Counted from the stretch's first letter, positions 1 to 7,131 are shown. The stretch: DNA of 10,524 nt from Chloroflexota bacterium (GCA_027316975.1 DAHVFL010000133.1:1-10524), one strand, 5' to 3'. Numbers and translations are program-made. Notes: generated by a model from the letters alone, not told the origin.

Positions 1-1592
1 TTGCCCTGCACATACGCCACGTCTGAGGCGTCCGGCACGCTTTCACCATAGCGCACCAGCGTATAGGCTTCCGTAATCGCCTCCAACTGCGGTTCTACTA
101 CAGGCGTTTTTTCGTCCAGGCGCTGGCGCAATTCTACGGGGGTTTCGTCTTTCTTACGCGCATAGCCACGCGCCGCCGCTTTTTTCAAGAAAGCGCGATA
201 CATCGCGCGAATGTCACGCGCCGCCGCACCGGGGGCTGCTGCCAGTTGCGTACCCGCGGAAGTAGCTTCTATCGCAGGCTGCGGCAGAAATCGTCCGAAA
301 AGAGCGCGCAAGATGGCTCTCAACTGGCTCCAGAAAAGCGACCACGACCACAGGCTTTCGTGGAAATCCTCATCCCGCAGTCGCCTTCTCCCTTTTGTTT
401 TCTTGCGATGGCGCAACGCCCGCCGCACCAGCAGCGCTATCACTAGCAGCGCTACCACCGGCAGGAGAATTTTAAGCGCGAGCAACAATGCCGGGTTATT
501 AGCCGCAGAGACGGATGGCGTTTGAGGCTGGCGCAGGCCAACCCGTCGCAGTGACGGGAGTTGGTTTGGCGTTTTAGCAGGGGAAAGGTGCGTCAACCAA
601 CTGATGAGCCAGAAGATAGGGGTTGCCAGAAAAACGACAATATCGGCTACTATCCCGACCAACCAGTTATAGGCTTTTGCCAGGGCCGCGCCGAGGGGTG
701 CCAGTGTATGCAAGGCCGACGTGAAAAATGCCGGACCGGCAAATAGAGCGATAACGAGGGTAATGATAAACAGGGCGGCTCCCAACAGTCCCATCACCGT
801 TATGACGGCCCGTTCTTGCGTCACAATGCTGCCCTGCAAACCGGCGCTGTGATTGCGCCGCACAAAGGAAATTCTTGCCAGCGCGTGAGATGCCAGCGAG
901 AGATAGACAAACAGGGGGATCAGCAAGAAAAGCAGCGCGTCATTGCGCGGCGCCGCGCTTCCATTTGCCAGTTGAGCGAGTAGCGCTATGACGGCGATGA
1001 TTACACAGATGCCCAGCAGGAGTGTGCGTGAGATGATGGATGGTTCAATAGTGCGACTTAAAAGACGCAATCCGCGCCAGCATAAAAGAAAAGAGAGCGC
1101 GACGATAAATACGACCTGGAAGAAATGGGTGTTAAGGAACAAGATATCGCTGAACAGGGCTGCTAACCAGCGCGGGTCGAAAATACCCGACACCGGAGCA
1201 TAAACCTGGAGCCAGATAATAAAGAGGCAAAGCAAAACGGCCAGCGCAATGAACCGGGGCGCGTGCCGCGCATTTTCATCTCGCCTGTCTATAAAATAGA
1301 AGAAGCCCTGCGTGCCGAGAATAAAGACGAAAGGCGCCCAGAATGGCAGAAGCGGCACCTTCGCGCCCGCAAAGCCGATTCCAGCCAGACCAATCAAGGC
1401 AGCCGCAATCCAGCAGGACTCCATGGCTCCCAGCAGGCCTGGCAGCAGAAACTCACCCAGGCTGGTTATATCCTCCGTTTCGGGCGGCATCAATGCGTTT
1501 TGCCTGGGCCAATGCGAAGGTGACAGGGCACCCCTCCGCCTTTTTTGCGACGTTTGCGGTGGACCGGGCGGTTCCATTTGTAAGGGATTCAT
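1..1592 (-). CDS. Multi-pass membrane protein with C-terminal DUF4129 domain (3' end beyond window)
   Basis: An open minus-strand frame runs from ATG at 1592 to the left edge, giving 530 codons without a stop, so the protein is C-terminally truncated here. After a soluble N-terminus of about 40 residues come many hydrophobic segments, the last around residues 366-393. A basic linker and a cytosolic domain follow. Near the edge, RAMYRAFLKKAAARGY, then TPVELRQRL, then ITEAYTLVRYGE match the DUF4129 pattern (Y...G..R...TP.E....L....Y...RYG). DUF4129 is known as the C-terminal domain of transglutaminase-like membrane proteins and of stand-alone membrane proteins; its biochemical role is unclear. 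No transglutaminase domain is visible in this part. The start is uncertain: an in-frame ATG at 1652 would add 20 residues, and neither has a strong ribosome binding site. Confidence 0.8.
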   Translation of the reverse strand, partial: MNPLQMEPPGPPQTSQKRRRGALSPSHWPRQNALMPPETEDITSLGEFLLPGLLGAMESCWIAAALIGLAGIGFAGAKVPLLPFWAPFVFILGTQGFFYFIDRRDENARHAPRFIALAVLLCLFIIWLQVYAPVSGIFDPRWLAALFSDILFLNTHFFQVVFIVALSFLLCWRGLRLLSRTIEPSIISRTLLLGICVIIAVIALLAQLANGSAAPRNDALLFLLIPLFVYLSLASHALARISFVRRNHSAGLQGSIVTQERAVITVMGLLGAALFIITLVIALFAGPAFFTSALHTLAPLGAALAKAYNWLVGIVADIVVFLATPIFWLISWLTHLSPAKTPNQLPSLRRVGLRQPQTPSVSAANNPALLLALKILLPVVALLVIALLVRRALRHRKKTKGRRRLRDEDFHESLWSWSLFWSQLRAILRALFGRFLPQPAIEATSAGTQLAAAPGAAARDIRAMYRAFLKKAAARGYARKKDETPVELRQRLDEKTPVVEPQLEAITEAYTLVRYGESVPDASDVAYVQG

Positions 1593-1671
1593 GGTTTTCT
1601 CGCTACTGTCATAGCCGATTCTGCTTGAATCAATTCTAAAACCAGGCAACATGCATGTCAAGCAGCCTGTT

Positions 1672-1762
1672 GCCAGGGCGACCGCGAGGGTCGCCCCTAC
1701 AATACACGAATGACCAGACAAAGCCGTAGTATTGTAGGGGCGACCCTCGCGGTCGCCCTGGC
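1672..1762. repeat. 34-bp perfect inverted repeat (REP/BIME-like palindromic element)
   Basis: Arms at 1672-1705 and 1729-1762 are perfect reverse complements, with a 23-nt spacer. Each arm contains its own small stem (GGGCGACC and GGTCGCCC around a GCGAG loop), so this is a doublet of hairpin-forming units. It lies between the 5' end of the DUF4129 gene and the 3' end of the mazF-like gene. In RNA it would form a very stable hairpin and could help end or stabilise the toxin transcript. No long T-run follows, so I do not call it an intrinsic terminator. Confidence 0.85.
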
Positions 1763-1768
1763 GTTCCT

Positions 1769-2227
1769 CTACGGCTGCAAACTTAAACTCAGCTTGAGGG
1801 CGGTATCGACACGCGCCAACTCCTCGGTCGTGATAGAGCCGCGGCGGCGCAGCAGGCGTGATTTCTCGATGCTCATGACCTGTTCGCATTTAACATCGGT
1901 GTAATCGGTCAGGCCGTTCTCTACGCTGGGAGTGATGCGCACGTGCAAAGGAAGCTCGCGTTCTGTGCGACTCATAGATGCTACAATCGTGAGTGGATAA
2001 TTGGAGGAAGCGTTGCCCCGGTCATTCTGGATAATAAGCGCCGGGCGAGTACCCTGTTGTTCCGCGCCGCGACCAGGGGACCAGTTCACATCCCAGATTT
2101 CACCGCGCCTGGGACTCGGTGGGGAACTGGGAGGGGACGGGGGCAGAACAGCCGGCGCGTGCGTGGGCTGCGGAGTATTGTGTTGTTGGGGGCTGGGCGT
2201 TGAAGATGCCTTCGCCTCACTACTCAT
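1769..2227 (-). CDS. MazF/PemK-family endoribonuclease toxin with proline-rich N-terminal extension
   Basis: The 152-aa product carries a MazF/PemK domain from about residue 40. RRGEIWDVNWSPGRG, then RPALIIQND (61-69), then DVKCEQVMSIEKSRL (111-125) are the family's usual blocks. MazF toxins cut single-stranded mRNA at short motifs and are neutralised by a co-expressed antitoxin. The usual family member starts almost at the RRGEIW block. Here about 39 residues rich in Pro, Ser and Ala come first. The ATG at 2227 is supported by an AGGAT ribosome binding site (2236-2240) that overlaps the stop codon of the antitoxin gene, 11 bp upstream, which suggests translational coupling. There is no internal ATG before the domain. 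The family is clear; activity of this copy is inferred. Confidence 0.88.
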   Translation of the reverse strand: MSSEAKASSTPSPQQHNTPQPTHAPAVLPPSPPSSPPSPRRGEIWDVNWSPGRGAEQQGTRPALIIQNDRGNASSNYPLTIVASMSRTERELPLHVRITPSVENGLTDYTDVKCEQVMSIEKSRLLRRRGSITTEELARVDTALKLSLSLQP

Positions 2228-2238
2228 CTAACATTATC

Positions 2239-2568
2239 CTACGCAACCATACCTTCTTGTCCGGCATTAAAAAAGAAGCGCGCGTCATCAAGGGTTTCTG
2301 GCAGGGAACCGAGATAGGCGTAGGCTTCATCGAGGGAATGACCGAGGGTGGAGGAGAGGTCGCGTTCGCGTTTCCGGGTGATGGCTACTCGAAGTTGTTC
2401 GTAATTATCCTGGCGCATCAGGTTCATAATTGTTTCCACTACATCTCCTAGCGAGGAATCCAGCTCAACCGCGAGAGCCTTCAGCTCTTTATGCTGCATC
2501 GAGGGAATCTGTATTGATTTGCGGATGAGGTTTTCGTGATGATAAAAATCAGGCTGGACAACTGCCAT
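2239..2568 (-). CDS. Ribbon-helix-helix antitoxin of the MazF-like module
   Basis: This is a 109-aa protein. Residues about 16-50 (IRKSIQIPSMQHKELKALAV, then ELDSSLGDVVETIMN) show the MetJ/Arc/CopG ribbon-helix-helix pattern: one short beta strand with alternating polar residues, then two helices. Such antitoxins bind operator DNA as dimers and use the C-terminal tail to wrap the toxin. The ATG at 2568 has a GGAGG site (2576-2580) 7 nt upstream. A longer reading from 2604 would begin almost at the predicted transcription start, so I reject it. The gene precedes mazF by 11 bp in the normal antitoxin-first order. Autoregulation at the promoter is expected from the family but not shown here. Confidence 0.75.
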   Translation of the reverse strand: MAVVQPDFYHHENLIRKSIQIPSMQHKELKALAVELDSSLGDVVETIMNLMRQDNYEQLRVAITRKRERDLSSTLGHSLDEAYAYLGSLPETLDDARFFFNAGQEGMVA

Positions 2569-2612
2569 GAAACTGCCTCCTGTTACTATCGCAAAGCCGT
2601 TCATCTTTTTCT

Positions 2613-2641
2613 ATTGTAAACGCTGGTTGCCGAAAAGTCAA
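2613..2641 (-). promoter_or_regulatory. Promoter of the toxin-antitoxin operon
   Basis: On the minus strand, a -35 box TTGACT (2636-2641) and a -10 box TACAAT (2613-2618) are separated by exactly 17 nt, close to sigma70 consensus. The predicted start near 2606 gives a leader of about 38 nt before the antitoxin ATG. Confidence 0.7.
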
Positions 2642-2747
2642 TAAAAATTGTATTTTGGAAAATCACAAAAGTATAATGATGGTCGGCTCAGGAAATCTGC
2701 CATGTAGAGAAAGGGTGAGGCTCTATACAGGAGAACGATAAGCTCTT

Positions 2748-2776
2748 TTGTAAGAACTCATCAAGTATGGTATCAT
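2748..2776 (+). promoter_or_regulatory. Promoter of the response regulator gene
   Basis: TTGTAA (2748-2753), a 17-nt spacer and TATCAT (2771-2776) form a plausible sigma70-type promoter. Transcription would begin near 2783, shortly before the AAGGAG site at 2800-2805. It is divergent from the toxin-antitoxin promoter about 105 bp away. Confidence 0.5.
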
Positions 2777-2810
2777 TGCGCGAAAAGGCGCTTATTTTTA
2801 AGGAGACACC

Positions 2811-3230
2811 ATGGCAGCCCGTATACTCGTAGTCAATGACACACAAGAAATTCTAGAATTATTCCGCCTGATCCTTGAGGAAGAAGGAGGGTACGAGGTT
2901 ATATTGTCCGGCTTCCCTATTCAGGAAATCGATGACATCGAAGAAATCAAACCAGACCTTGTCATCCTGGACCTGGTCTTTGGGTCGGAGAAGACCGGGA
3001 TGCAGATGTTACAAATGCTCAAAATGAAGCGATCAACAGCGACGATTCCTGTCATTATATGCACCGCCGCTCTTGATCTTGTGCGCGAGCAAGAAGGCTA
3101 CCTCAACTCTCAGGGCGTTCACCTGATCTATAAACCATTCGACATCGACCACTTAATGACCAGCGTCAAGCGACTCCTGGAGTCCCATGAGCACGTCTCC
3201 TCCACGGTCATTGAGCAAAAGAGGAAGTAG
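2811..3230 (+). CDS. Single-domain response regulator (CheY-like receiver)
   Basis: The 139-aa product is one receiver (REC) domain with no output domain. The expected landmarks are present: N9-D10 in the Mg-binding acidic position, phosphoacceptor D54 in DLVILDLVFG, T85 in VIICTAA, and K108 in YKPF. Family knowledge says such proteins take a phosphoryl group from a histidine kinase and signal by protein contact. The first acidic residue of the usual DD pair is Asn, which is tolerated in many receivers. A strong AAGGAG site lies 5 nt before the ATG. No kinase gene is nearby, so the partner is unknown. The charged C-terminal tail from about 124 onward lies outside the domain. Confidence 0.9.
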   Translation: MAARILVVNDTQEILELFRLILEEEGGYEVILSGFPIQEIDDIEEIKPDLVILDLVFGSEKTGMQMLQMLKMKRSTATIPVIICTAALDLVREQEGYLNSQGVHLIYKPFDIDHLMTSVKRLLESHEHVSSTVIEQKRK

Positions 3231-3346
3231 GAATCACGCCTGGATTATTGGCAATACTGTGGAACTTATACTTGCCATGGTACGTGTAGTCAGTGTGAGA
3301 AAACTCATGTGGTTTACCCTGTCATATACAAGTGAGGATAATAGAA

Positions 3347-3754
3347 ATGAAAAACGGCAAGCATGCATTTCCCACCAGAATAGATCAGCATCGCCGCCCT
3401 CCTCAGGTGATTCGCTATATCAACCGGTTTTTAGATGCAACCTGTGATTCGAGCCGTCGCTCCATCCTGGAACTGCTTATTCCGCCTGACGGACAGGACT
3501 CCCCGGATGCATATGAACTGCGAGCAGGAGAGATTGCCGCCAGGTTGGGATTAGCTCCATCCACCACCTCAGAACACCTGCGCCAGTTACTCAACCTGCA
3601 CCTGGTAAGCGCCCGCAAAGAAGGTACCATGGTCTTTTACCGCCTGCGCAATCACCACCTCGTCCTGGCCTTCCACGAACTGCTCGAAGCCCTCGAAACC
3701 CACTATCACAGCCACGACTCCCTGCATGAGCAAAATGAAGTTGATGAGGAATGA
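3347..3754 (+). CDS. ArsR-family winged-helix transcriptional regulator
   Basis: The 135-aa product has an ArsR-type winged helix-turn-helix. ATCDSSRRSILELL (31-44) gives the first helices, GEIAARLGLAPSTTSEHLRQ (61-80) the HTH, and HLVSARKEGTMVFYRLR (85-101) the wing. ArsR proteins repress transcription as dimers, often responding to metals or redox signals. The C-terminus is rich in His and acid (HYHSHDSLHEQNEVDEE), which could bind metal, but the standard SmtB-type alpha-5 spacing is not matched and no CXC motif is present. ATG 3347 with GAGG at 3334-3337 is preferred over an upstream in-frame GTG at 3332. An imperfectly placed TGGCAA/TTGCCA dyad (3249-3277) upstream might be an operator. 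The regulated genes are unknown. Confidence 0.82.
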   Translation: MKNGKHAFPTRIDQHRRPPQVIRYINRFLDATCDSSRRSILELLIPPDGQDSPDAYELRAGEIAARLGLAPSTTSEHLRQLLNLHLVSARKEGTMVFYRLRNHHLVLAFHELLEALETHYHSHDSLHEQNEVDEE

Positions 3755-3780
3755 GCGGTTTGTGTTTTTCAAGGAGAATA

Positions 3781-3815
3781 AAGTAGGGAAGGTGGGCGAC
3801 ATGGCATGTAAAGCA
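3781..3815 (-). pseudogene. Deleted 3'-half copy of tRNA-Val(UAC) with its downstream flank
   Basis: Read on the minus strand, this stretch holds TGCTTTACA from the anticodon arm, then after a few bases GTCGCCCACCTT, the 3' acceptor strand and following bases, then a copy of the TACTT flank. The intact tRNA-Val gene at 7132-7205 has the same blocks in the same order and orientation. In the intact gene they are separated by the T-arm, which is missing here. The first 20 bases (3781-3800) match 7121-7139 with one gap and about one mismatch. The extent of similarity, continuing past the tRNA end, is hard to explain by chance. It could be an attachment-site scar or a duplicated tRNA fragment. Confidence 0.6.
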
Positions 3816-3977
3816 TCGCACTTCACAACTACCCCCAATCGGCTTCCAGAGCCAGTTTACACCACCAAAACCAACTGTGTCAAATGAATAGACAGTAGGC
3901 TTCAGAGACAATGTTACCTGGCATAAGTGACCATAAACTACGAAGATCGGCTGCTATCCACCTCGATAAACGCTCTA

Positions 3978-4006
3978 TTGCAACCGGGCAGTCCAACTTG
4001 TATAAT
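3978..4006 (+). promoter_or_regulatory. Promoter upstream of the methyltransferase gene
   Basis: TTGCAA (3978-3983), a 17-nt spacer and a perfect TATAAT (4001-4006). The predicted start near 4013 gives an unusually long leader of about 134 nt to the ATG at 4147. Confidence 0.6.
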
Positions 4007-4146
4007 GGTACCAGAGGCGATACCCTCATATAATGAGAAAAGAGGGAAAACCTTTCTCGAGAAGTCCTTTTATCCCGAGGTCGTTGAGAGGATGTTGAAC
4101 TTGCTACCCACATTGAGGAACATCTTTCTGAAAGGAATGAGCTACT

Positions 4147-5007
4147 ATGCCAACCGACAACCCACCTGGCAAAAACGAGTATTTCATCGATGCTGAGAGT
4201 GCGGCAGAAATGGCCCGCCTCATCGACCAGGAGAGTTTTATTACCGAAGCCATGGGAGGATTGTTCGCAGAACGATCTGATATAATCGCTATGCACTCCA
4301 TCCTCGATCTCGGTTGTGGTCCTGGTCAATGGGCCCGTGACGTGGCCCTCCGGTATCCTCAAGTCAAAGTGACTGGTATCGATATTAGTAGCATCATGGT
4401 TCAATACGCACGCGCTCACGCACTGGTGCAGAAATTGACCAACGTCTCTTTCCAGGTCATGAATATCACAACGCCGCTTGATTTTCCCGACAATACCTTT
4501 GATCTCGTCAACGGTCGATTGATTGCCTTTCTTTCTCCTGAACAATGGGCAAGTCTCTTGAGAGAATGCCTGAGAATTGTGCGACCGGGAGGTGTGATTC
4601 GCCTGACCGAGAACGAGGTCGTTACCACCAGTATCGCTACCGATACGGCTTTTAGCCAGTTTTACCAGGCCATGGCACGAACAAGACAGGGTTTTTCTCC
4701 TAATGGTCGCGTATTGGGCATTACATCCAGGCTGAACCAATTACTGAAAAAGGCTGGCTGTGTTAACACCGACTATAGAGCGCACGCTGTGGACTTCTCA
4801 GCTGGAACGGCGATTCATGATACCTTCTGTAAAGTAGCCCTTGCCTTTATCACATTAATGCAGCCATTTCTCATTAACGTAGGAGTAACCACACCGGAGG
4901 AGTCGCAACGCCTGTTGCAGCAGATGGAGATAGAGATGTATACCGACGACTTCAGTGCTCTCATGTTTCTCCTCACCGCATGGGGCGAGAAGCCGCAGGA
5001 CGCCTGA
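4147..5007 (+). CDS. Class I SAM-dependent methyltransferase
   Basis: The 286-aa product shows the Rossmann-fold methyltransferase signature. Motif I is ILDLGCGPGQW (52-62), the acidic SAM-ribose residue is D79 in VTGIDISS, FDLVNGR (118-124) is the motif around strand 4, and RIVRPGGVIRL (143-153) is the post-motif. This is the Methyltransf_11/25 type. It transfers a methyl group from SAM, but the substrate cannot be read from sequence; small molecules are usual for this type. The C-terminal 100 residues are helical and may form the substrate pocket. An AAAGGA site lies about 10 nt before the ATG. The gene stands alone with its own promoter inside the tRNA-bounded segment. No biosynthetic partner gene is adjacent. 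Confidence 0.85.
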   Translation: MPTDNPPGKNEYFIDAESAAEMARLIDQESFITEAMGGLFAERSDIIAMHSILDLGCGPGQWARDVALRYPQVKVTGIDISSIMVQYARAHALVQKLTNVSFQVMNITTPLDFPDNTFDLVNGRLIAFLSPEQWASLLRECLRIVRPGGVIRLTENEVVTTSIATDTAFSQFYQAMARTRQGFSPNGRVLGITSRLNQLLKKAGCVNTDYRAHAVDFSAGTAIHDTFCKVALAFITLMQPFLINVGVTTPEESQRLLQQMEIEMYTDDFSALMFLLTAWGEKPQDA

Positions 5008-5022
5008 TAGACAAAGGAATGA

Positions 5023-5328
5023 AAGAGCATCCTCTTTACATTTACACAAAACGAGAGCGATATTAAAGCCACCATACAAATAGCCAAACAAAACTTGGGT
5101 GACAATGCTTATGGCTTAGATAGACGAATGCCCTGGTTCAACCTGGCTCCTAAAGGCGACTACGTACTTGAACACAATGGAATAGTGGTCGGATACTTCT
5201 CTATGCAAGCAATCAAGTCAGAGTCTATTAAAGATGTGTTTGACAACAAAAGCGGGCGGAGCGTCCAACTTGAAGATATGGAACCAATTGTGCCAGGAAA
5301 ACCGTTAGAGTTCATGTCTCAGGCATAG
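5023..5328 (+). pseudogene. Fragment resembling the N-terminal half of a GNAT acetyltransferase
   Basis: An open frame runs from just after a stop at 5020-5022 to a stop at 5326-5328, about 101 codons. The peptide FTFTQNESDIKATIQIAKQN, then YVLEHNGIVVGYFSMQAI, resembles the first strand, helix 1 and strands 2-3 of the GNAT fold. The acetyl-CoA pyrophosphate loop (Q/R-x-x-G-x-G/A) is absent because the frame ends too early. No ATG lies near the start of the similarity. The only nearby one (5019-5021) is in another frame, so the 5' end looks frameshifted, and the 3' end looks truncated. A TTG at 5095 could start a 77-aa product, but that would lack the first helix. The GNAT assignment rests on pattern recognition only. 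Confidence 0.45.
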
Positions 5329-5370
5329 GAGTAAAAATAAGAAAACGCCTGAACAACAGAAAAACAAAGT

Positions 5371-5399
5371 TTCTCACGTATGAGATATCATGCTATAAT
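5371..5399 (+). promoter_or_regulatory. Extended -10 promoter of the coiled-coil gene
   Basis: TGCTATAAT at 5391-5399 is an extended -10 (TGn plus perfect TATAAT). A poor -35 (TTCTCA, 5371-5376) lies 17 nt upstream, as is usual when the extended element is present. The start would be near 5406. Confidence 0.5.
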
Positions 5400-5436
5400 A
5401 GGGCCACTTGTTTAGAGAACGAAAGGCAGGCAACCA

Positions 5437-5784
5437 ATGCCAACACAAGAAGAAAGACTGGCAGCGTTAGAGCAAACAACCGCAGAACATATCAAAGAAA
5501 CGGCCAAACATATCAGGCAAACGAATGAGCACCTTACCATGACGCTAGGACTTATACAACGTCAATCGTTTGATATTAGCGCAATGAACCGCAATTTAGA
5601 AGATATGCAAGAAAGCCTACAGAATACTCTAAGTGTCCACTTTGAAGGAACTAACGCACATCTAGAGCTTTTACAGCGAAACGACGATAAAACGGATAAA
5701 CGCTTACATGCCATAGAAGCACAACTTACCCAACACAAAACCCTACTTACTCAAATCCTCGCACGCCTGCCAGAGAAATCCTAA
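5437..5784 (+). CDS. Small predicted coiled-coil protein, function unknown
   Basis: This 115-aa hydrophilic protein starts MPTQEERLAALEQTTAEH. It is almost wholly alpha-helical in character, with heptad-like Leu/Ile spacing (LAALEQ, LEDMQESLQ, LHAIEAQLTQHKTLLTQIL). No signal peptide, membrane segment or catalytic motif is visible. I recognise this kind of short coiled-coil protein as common in Ktedonobacter-type genomes, but know of no established function. A GAAAGGCAGG purine-rich stretch lies upstream of the ATG, and an extended -10 promoter lies about 40 nt before it, so it is likely a real, separately transcribed gene. It may oligomerise or bind a partner, which is inference. It lies in the AT-richer middle segment. 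Confidence 0.7.
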   Translation: MPTQEERLAALEQTTAEHIKETAKHIRQTNEHLTMTLGLIQRQSFDISAMNRNLEDMQESLQNTLSVHFEGTNAHLELLQRNDDKTDKRLHAIEAQLTQHKTLLTQILARLPEKS

Positions 5785-6032
5785 TAGCTACTATTAAGAG
5801 GGCAACACCGCCTCCGCCAGAAAATGAGAGCAACACTGAGAGCAAAACGCCTCCACACAAGCCAACAGAACTAGACAAAATTAGACAGGAGAGAAGGCGT
5901 CAAACCGCCTGAGAAGCCAATAGAGACTCATCCAAAATAACCCGCTTCGTGGTTCGACTCTCCCTATCCTCCTCTTTTGAAATAGCTCACCAAGAGAACA
6001 AGTTAGCCAATGGTTACACACAAATAGGAAGC

Positions 6033-6857
6033 CTAAACTTGTGATTTTTGCCACAAGTCATCAAAAAATTTCTCGAGGCCCGTAAAAAGGGGATTTCCCT
6101 CCTGTGTTATCCGAAACATTTTGACTTGATCGTCATTTTTCGCTTGAACATAGGAACTGACAAACATAACCTCATCAAATAAAAGTATCTTGAAAATGGG
6201 CGTTTCATCGTAACATTTAACTTCAAAGTTTTTTTGTTCCTGTGACATCGTTTTCAAGTGTTCAAATACAAGTTGCATCTTCAATTGGATTTCTTTCATA
6301 GAACTTTGTTCTAACTTCTCAGCTAGTTCGTCTGTAATATGACGAGCGTTAGGTGAGAGTACCAATACTCTAATTGTAAAGCCACTTCCCCGCTTCAAAA
6401 AGCATAAATCGTGGAAAAGACTTCTGTGGCCTAGAAAATACTTCTCCCCTCTGATGGTTAGAACCTTAATTTTTCTAGCATTTCGAAATTCATTAACCAA
6501 TGTAGGTTCACATGACGCTTGATTTGCGAAAACCGTTATCAAATTGTTCTGTTTCACAGAAACATCACTGCTTTGCTGTAATACTTGCTCTACAATCTTC
6601 TTTTTGAAATTAACTTTGGTTTGATCTTTATCATTTAAGCCAACGCTTAAAGCTTGTTCCAACAGCTTTAATGTTAACCATCTTCCAGATACTGGATAGA
6701 ACTTTCCAAAAACAAGAAACAGAACAACAAGTGCAAACAAGGCCAAACTAATTGATAATTGAGTACTCAATCCAAGTACTTGCAGGAGCAAACCTACAAT
6801 CGTTGATAATATTACAGCAATAATACTTGCCATCACATTGTTAAGTAAATTTTTCAT
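6033..6857 (-). CDS. Two-helix membrane protein with PLD-like/DUF5919-like cytosolic domain
   Basis: This is a 274-aa protein. Two hydrophobic helices (about 8-30 and 35-52) anchor the N-terminus. A basic, helical linker follows to about residue 105. The rest resembles the PLD-superfamily domain often called DUF5919: IKVLTIRGEKYFLGHRSLFH (130-149), GFTIRVLVLSPNARHITDEL (159-178), then IFKILLFDEVMFVSSY (221-236), and a closing FFDDLWQKSQV. In that family the last Phe-x2-x2-Trp region is typical. The HKD catalytic motif is not evident, so it may sense or bind rather than cut. ATG 6857 is chosen over GTG 6863 because GGAGGA (6864-6869) is 6 nt from it. The gene is clearly AT-rich compared with the flanks, consistent with transfer. 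Assignment is by pattern only. Confidence 0.6.
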   Translation of the reverse strand: MKNLLNNVMASIIAVILSTIVGLLLQVLGLSTQLSISLALFALVVLFLVFGKFYPVSGRWLTLKLLEQALSVGLNDKDQTKVNFKKKIVEQVLQQSSDVSVKQNNLITVFANQASCEPTLVNEFRNARKIKVLTIRGEKYFLGHRSLFHDLCFLKRGSGFTIRVLVLSPNARHITDELAEKLEQSSMKEIQLKMQLVFEHLKTMSQEQKNFEVKCYDETPIFKILLFDEVMFVSSYVQAKNDDQVKMFRITQEGNPLFTGLEKFFDDLWQKSQV

Positions 6858-6874
6858 TAGCACTCCTCCGAGTT

Positions 6875-6904
6875 AATATACGTCGATTTAGTGGTTCTTA
6901 GCAA
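6875..6904 (-). promoter_or_regulatory. Possible promoter of the PLD-like membrane protein gene
   Basis: Minus strand TTGCTA (6899-6904), 18-nt spacer, TATATT (6875-6880). The start would fall close to the GGAGGA site, giving a very short leader, so confidence is low. Confidence 0.3.
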
Positions 6905-7131
6905 ATCGCAAACTTTCTAAACACTCGAAACATTGAAGAAACGAACAGTTAGCCATTTTCGTAAGTAACGGAACATTCCAAAGCAACCAACCGCGAAGAA
7001 AACCCCAAAAACAGACAGTAGGCTTGACACCGCCAAAACGGGTGCAAAACCTGCTGCTTAACTCTACTACTGGAATACCCCTCGGTTGGTATAGAGCGGC
7101 CAACAAAGCCAGCGTGGAAGAAGTAGAAAGG

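Larger units (their letters stand above)
3755..4146. other. Gene-free stretch with tRNA remnant and methyltransferase promoter/leader
   Basis: No convincing gene is seen in these 392 bases. They hold the tRNA-Val 3'-half remnant (3781-3815), a short motif pair repeated near 7013-7039, a good promoter (3978-4006) and a leader of about 130 nt for the methyltransferase gene. The long open frames here on either strand look accidental. Confidence 0.6.

Noticed and set aside
211..525. Plus-strand open frames in the left 1.6 kb
   Set aside because: They oppose a continuous minus-strand frame with clear membrane segments and DUF4129 motifs.
4033..4098. 21-codon open frame in the methyltransferase leader
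   Set aside because: No ribosome binding site precedes it and nothing in the peptide suggests attenuation.
3927..4196. 89-codon plus-strand frame overlapping the methyltransferase start
   Set aside because: It begins before the predicted transcription start, has no ribosome binding site and no domain.
3880..4740. 286-codon open frame on the minus strand
   Set aside because: It lies antisense to the methyltransferase, whose motifs are clear, and its own translation shows no domain; it is a shadow.
5785..6032. Search for a gene or terminator between the coiled-coil and PLD-like genes
   Set aside because: No open frame with a start signal and no hairpin followed by T-run; only the tRNA-like stretch at 5951-5972 stands out.
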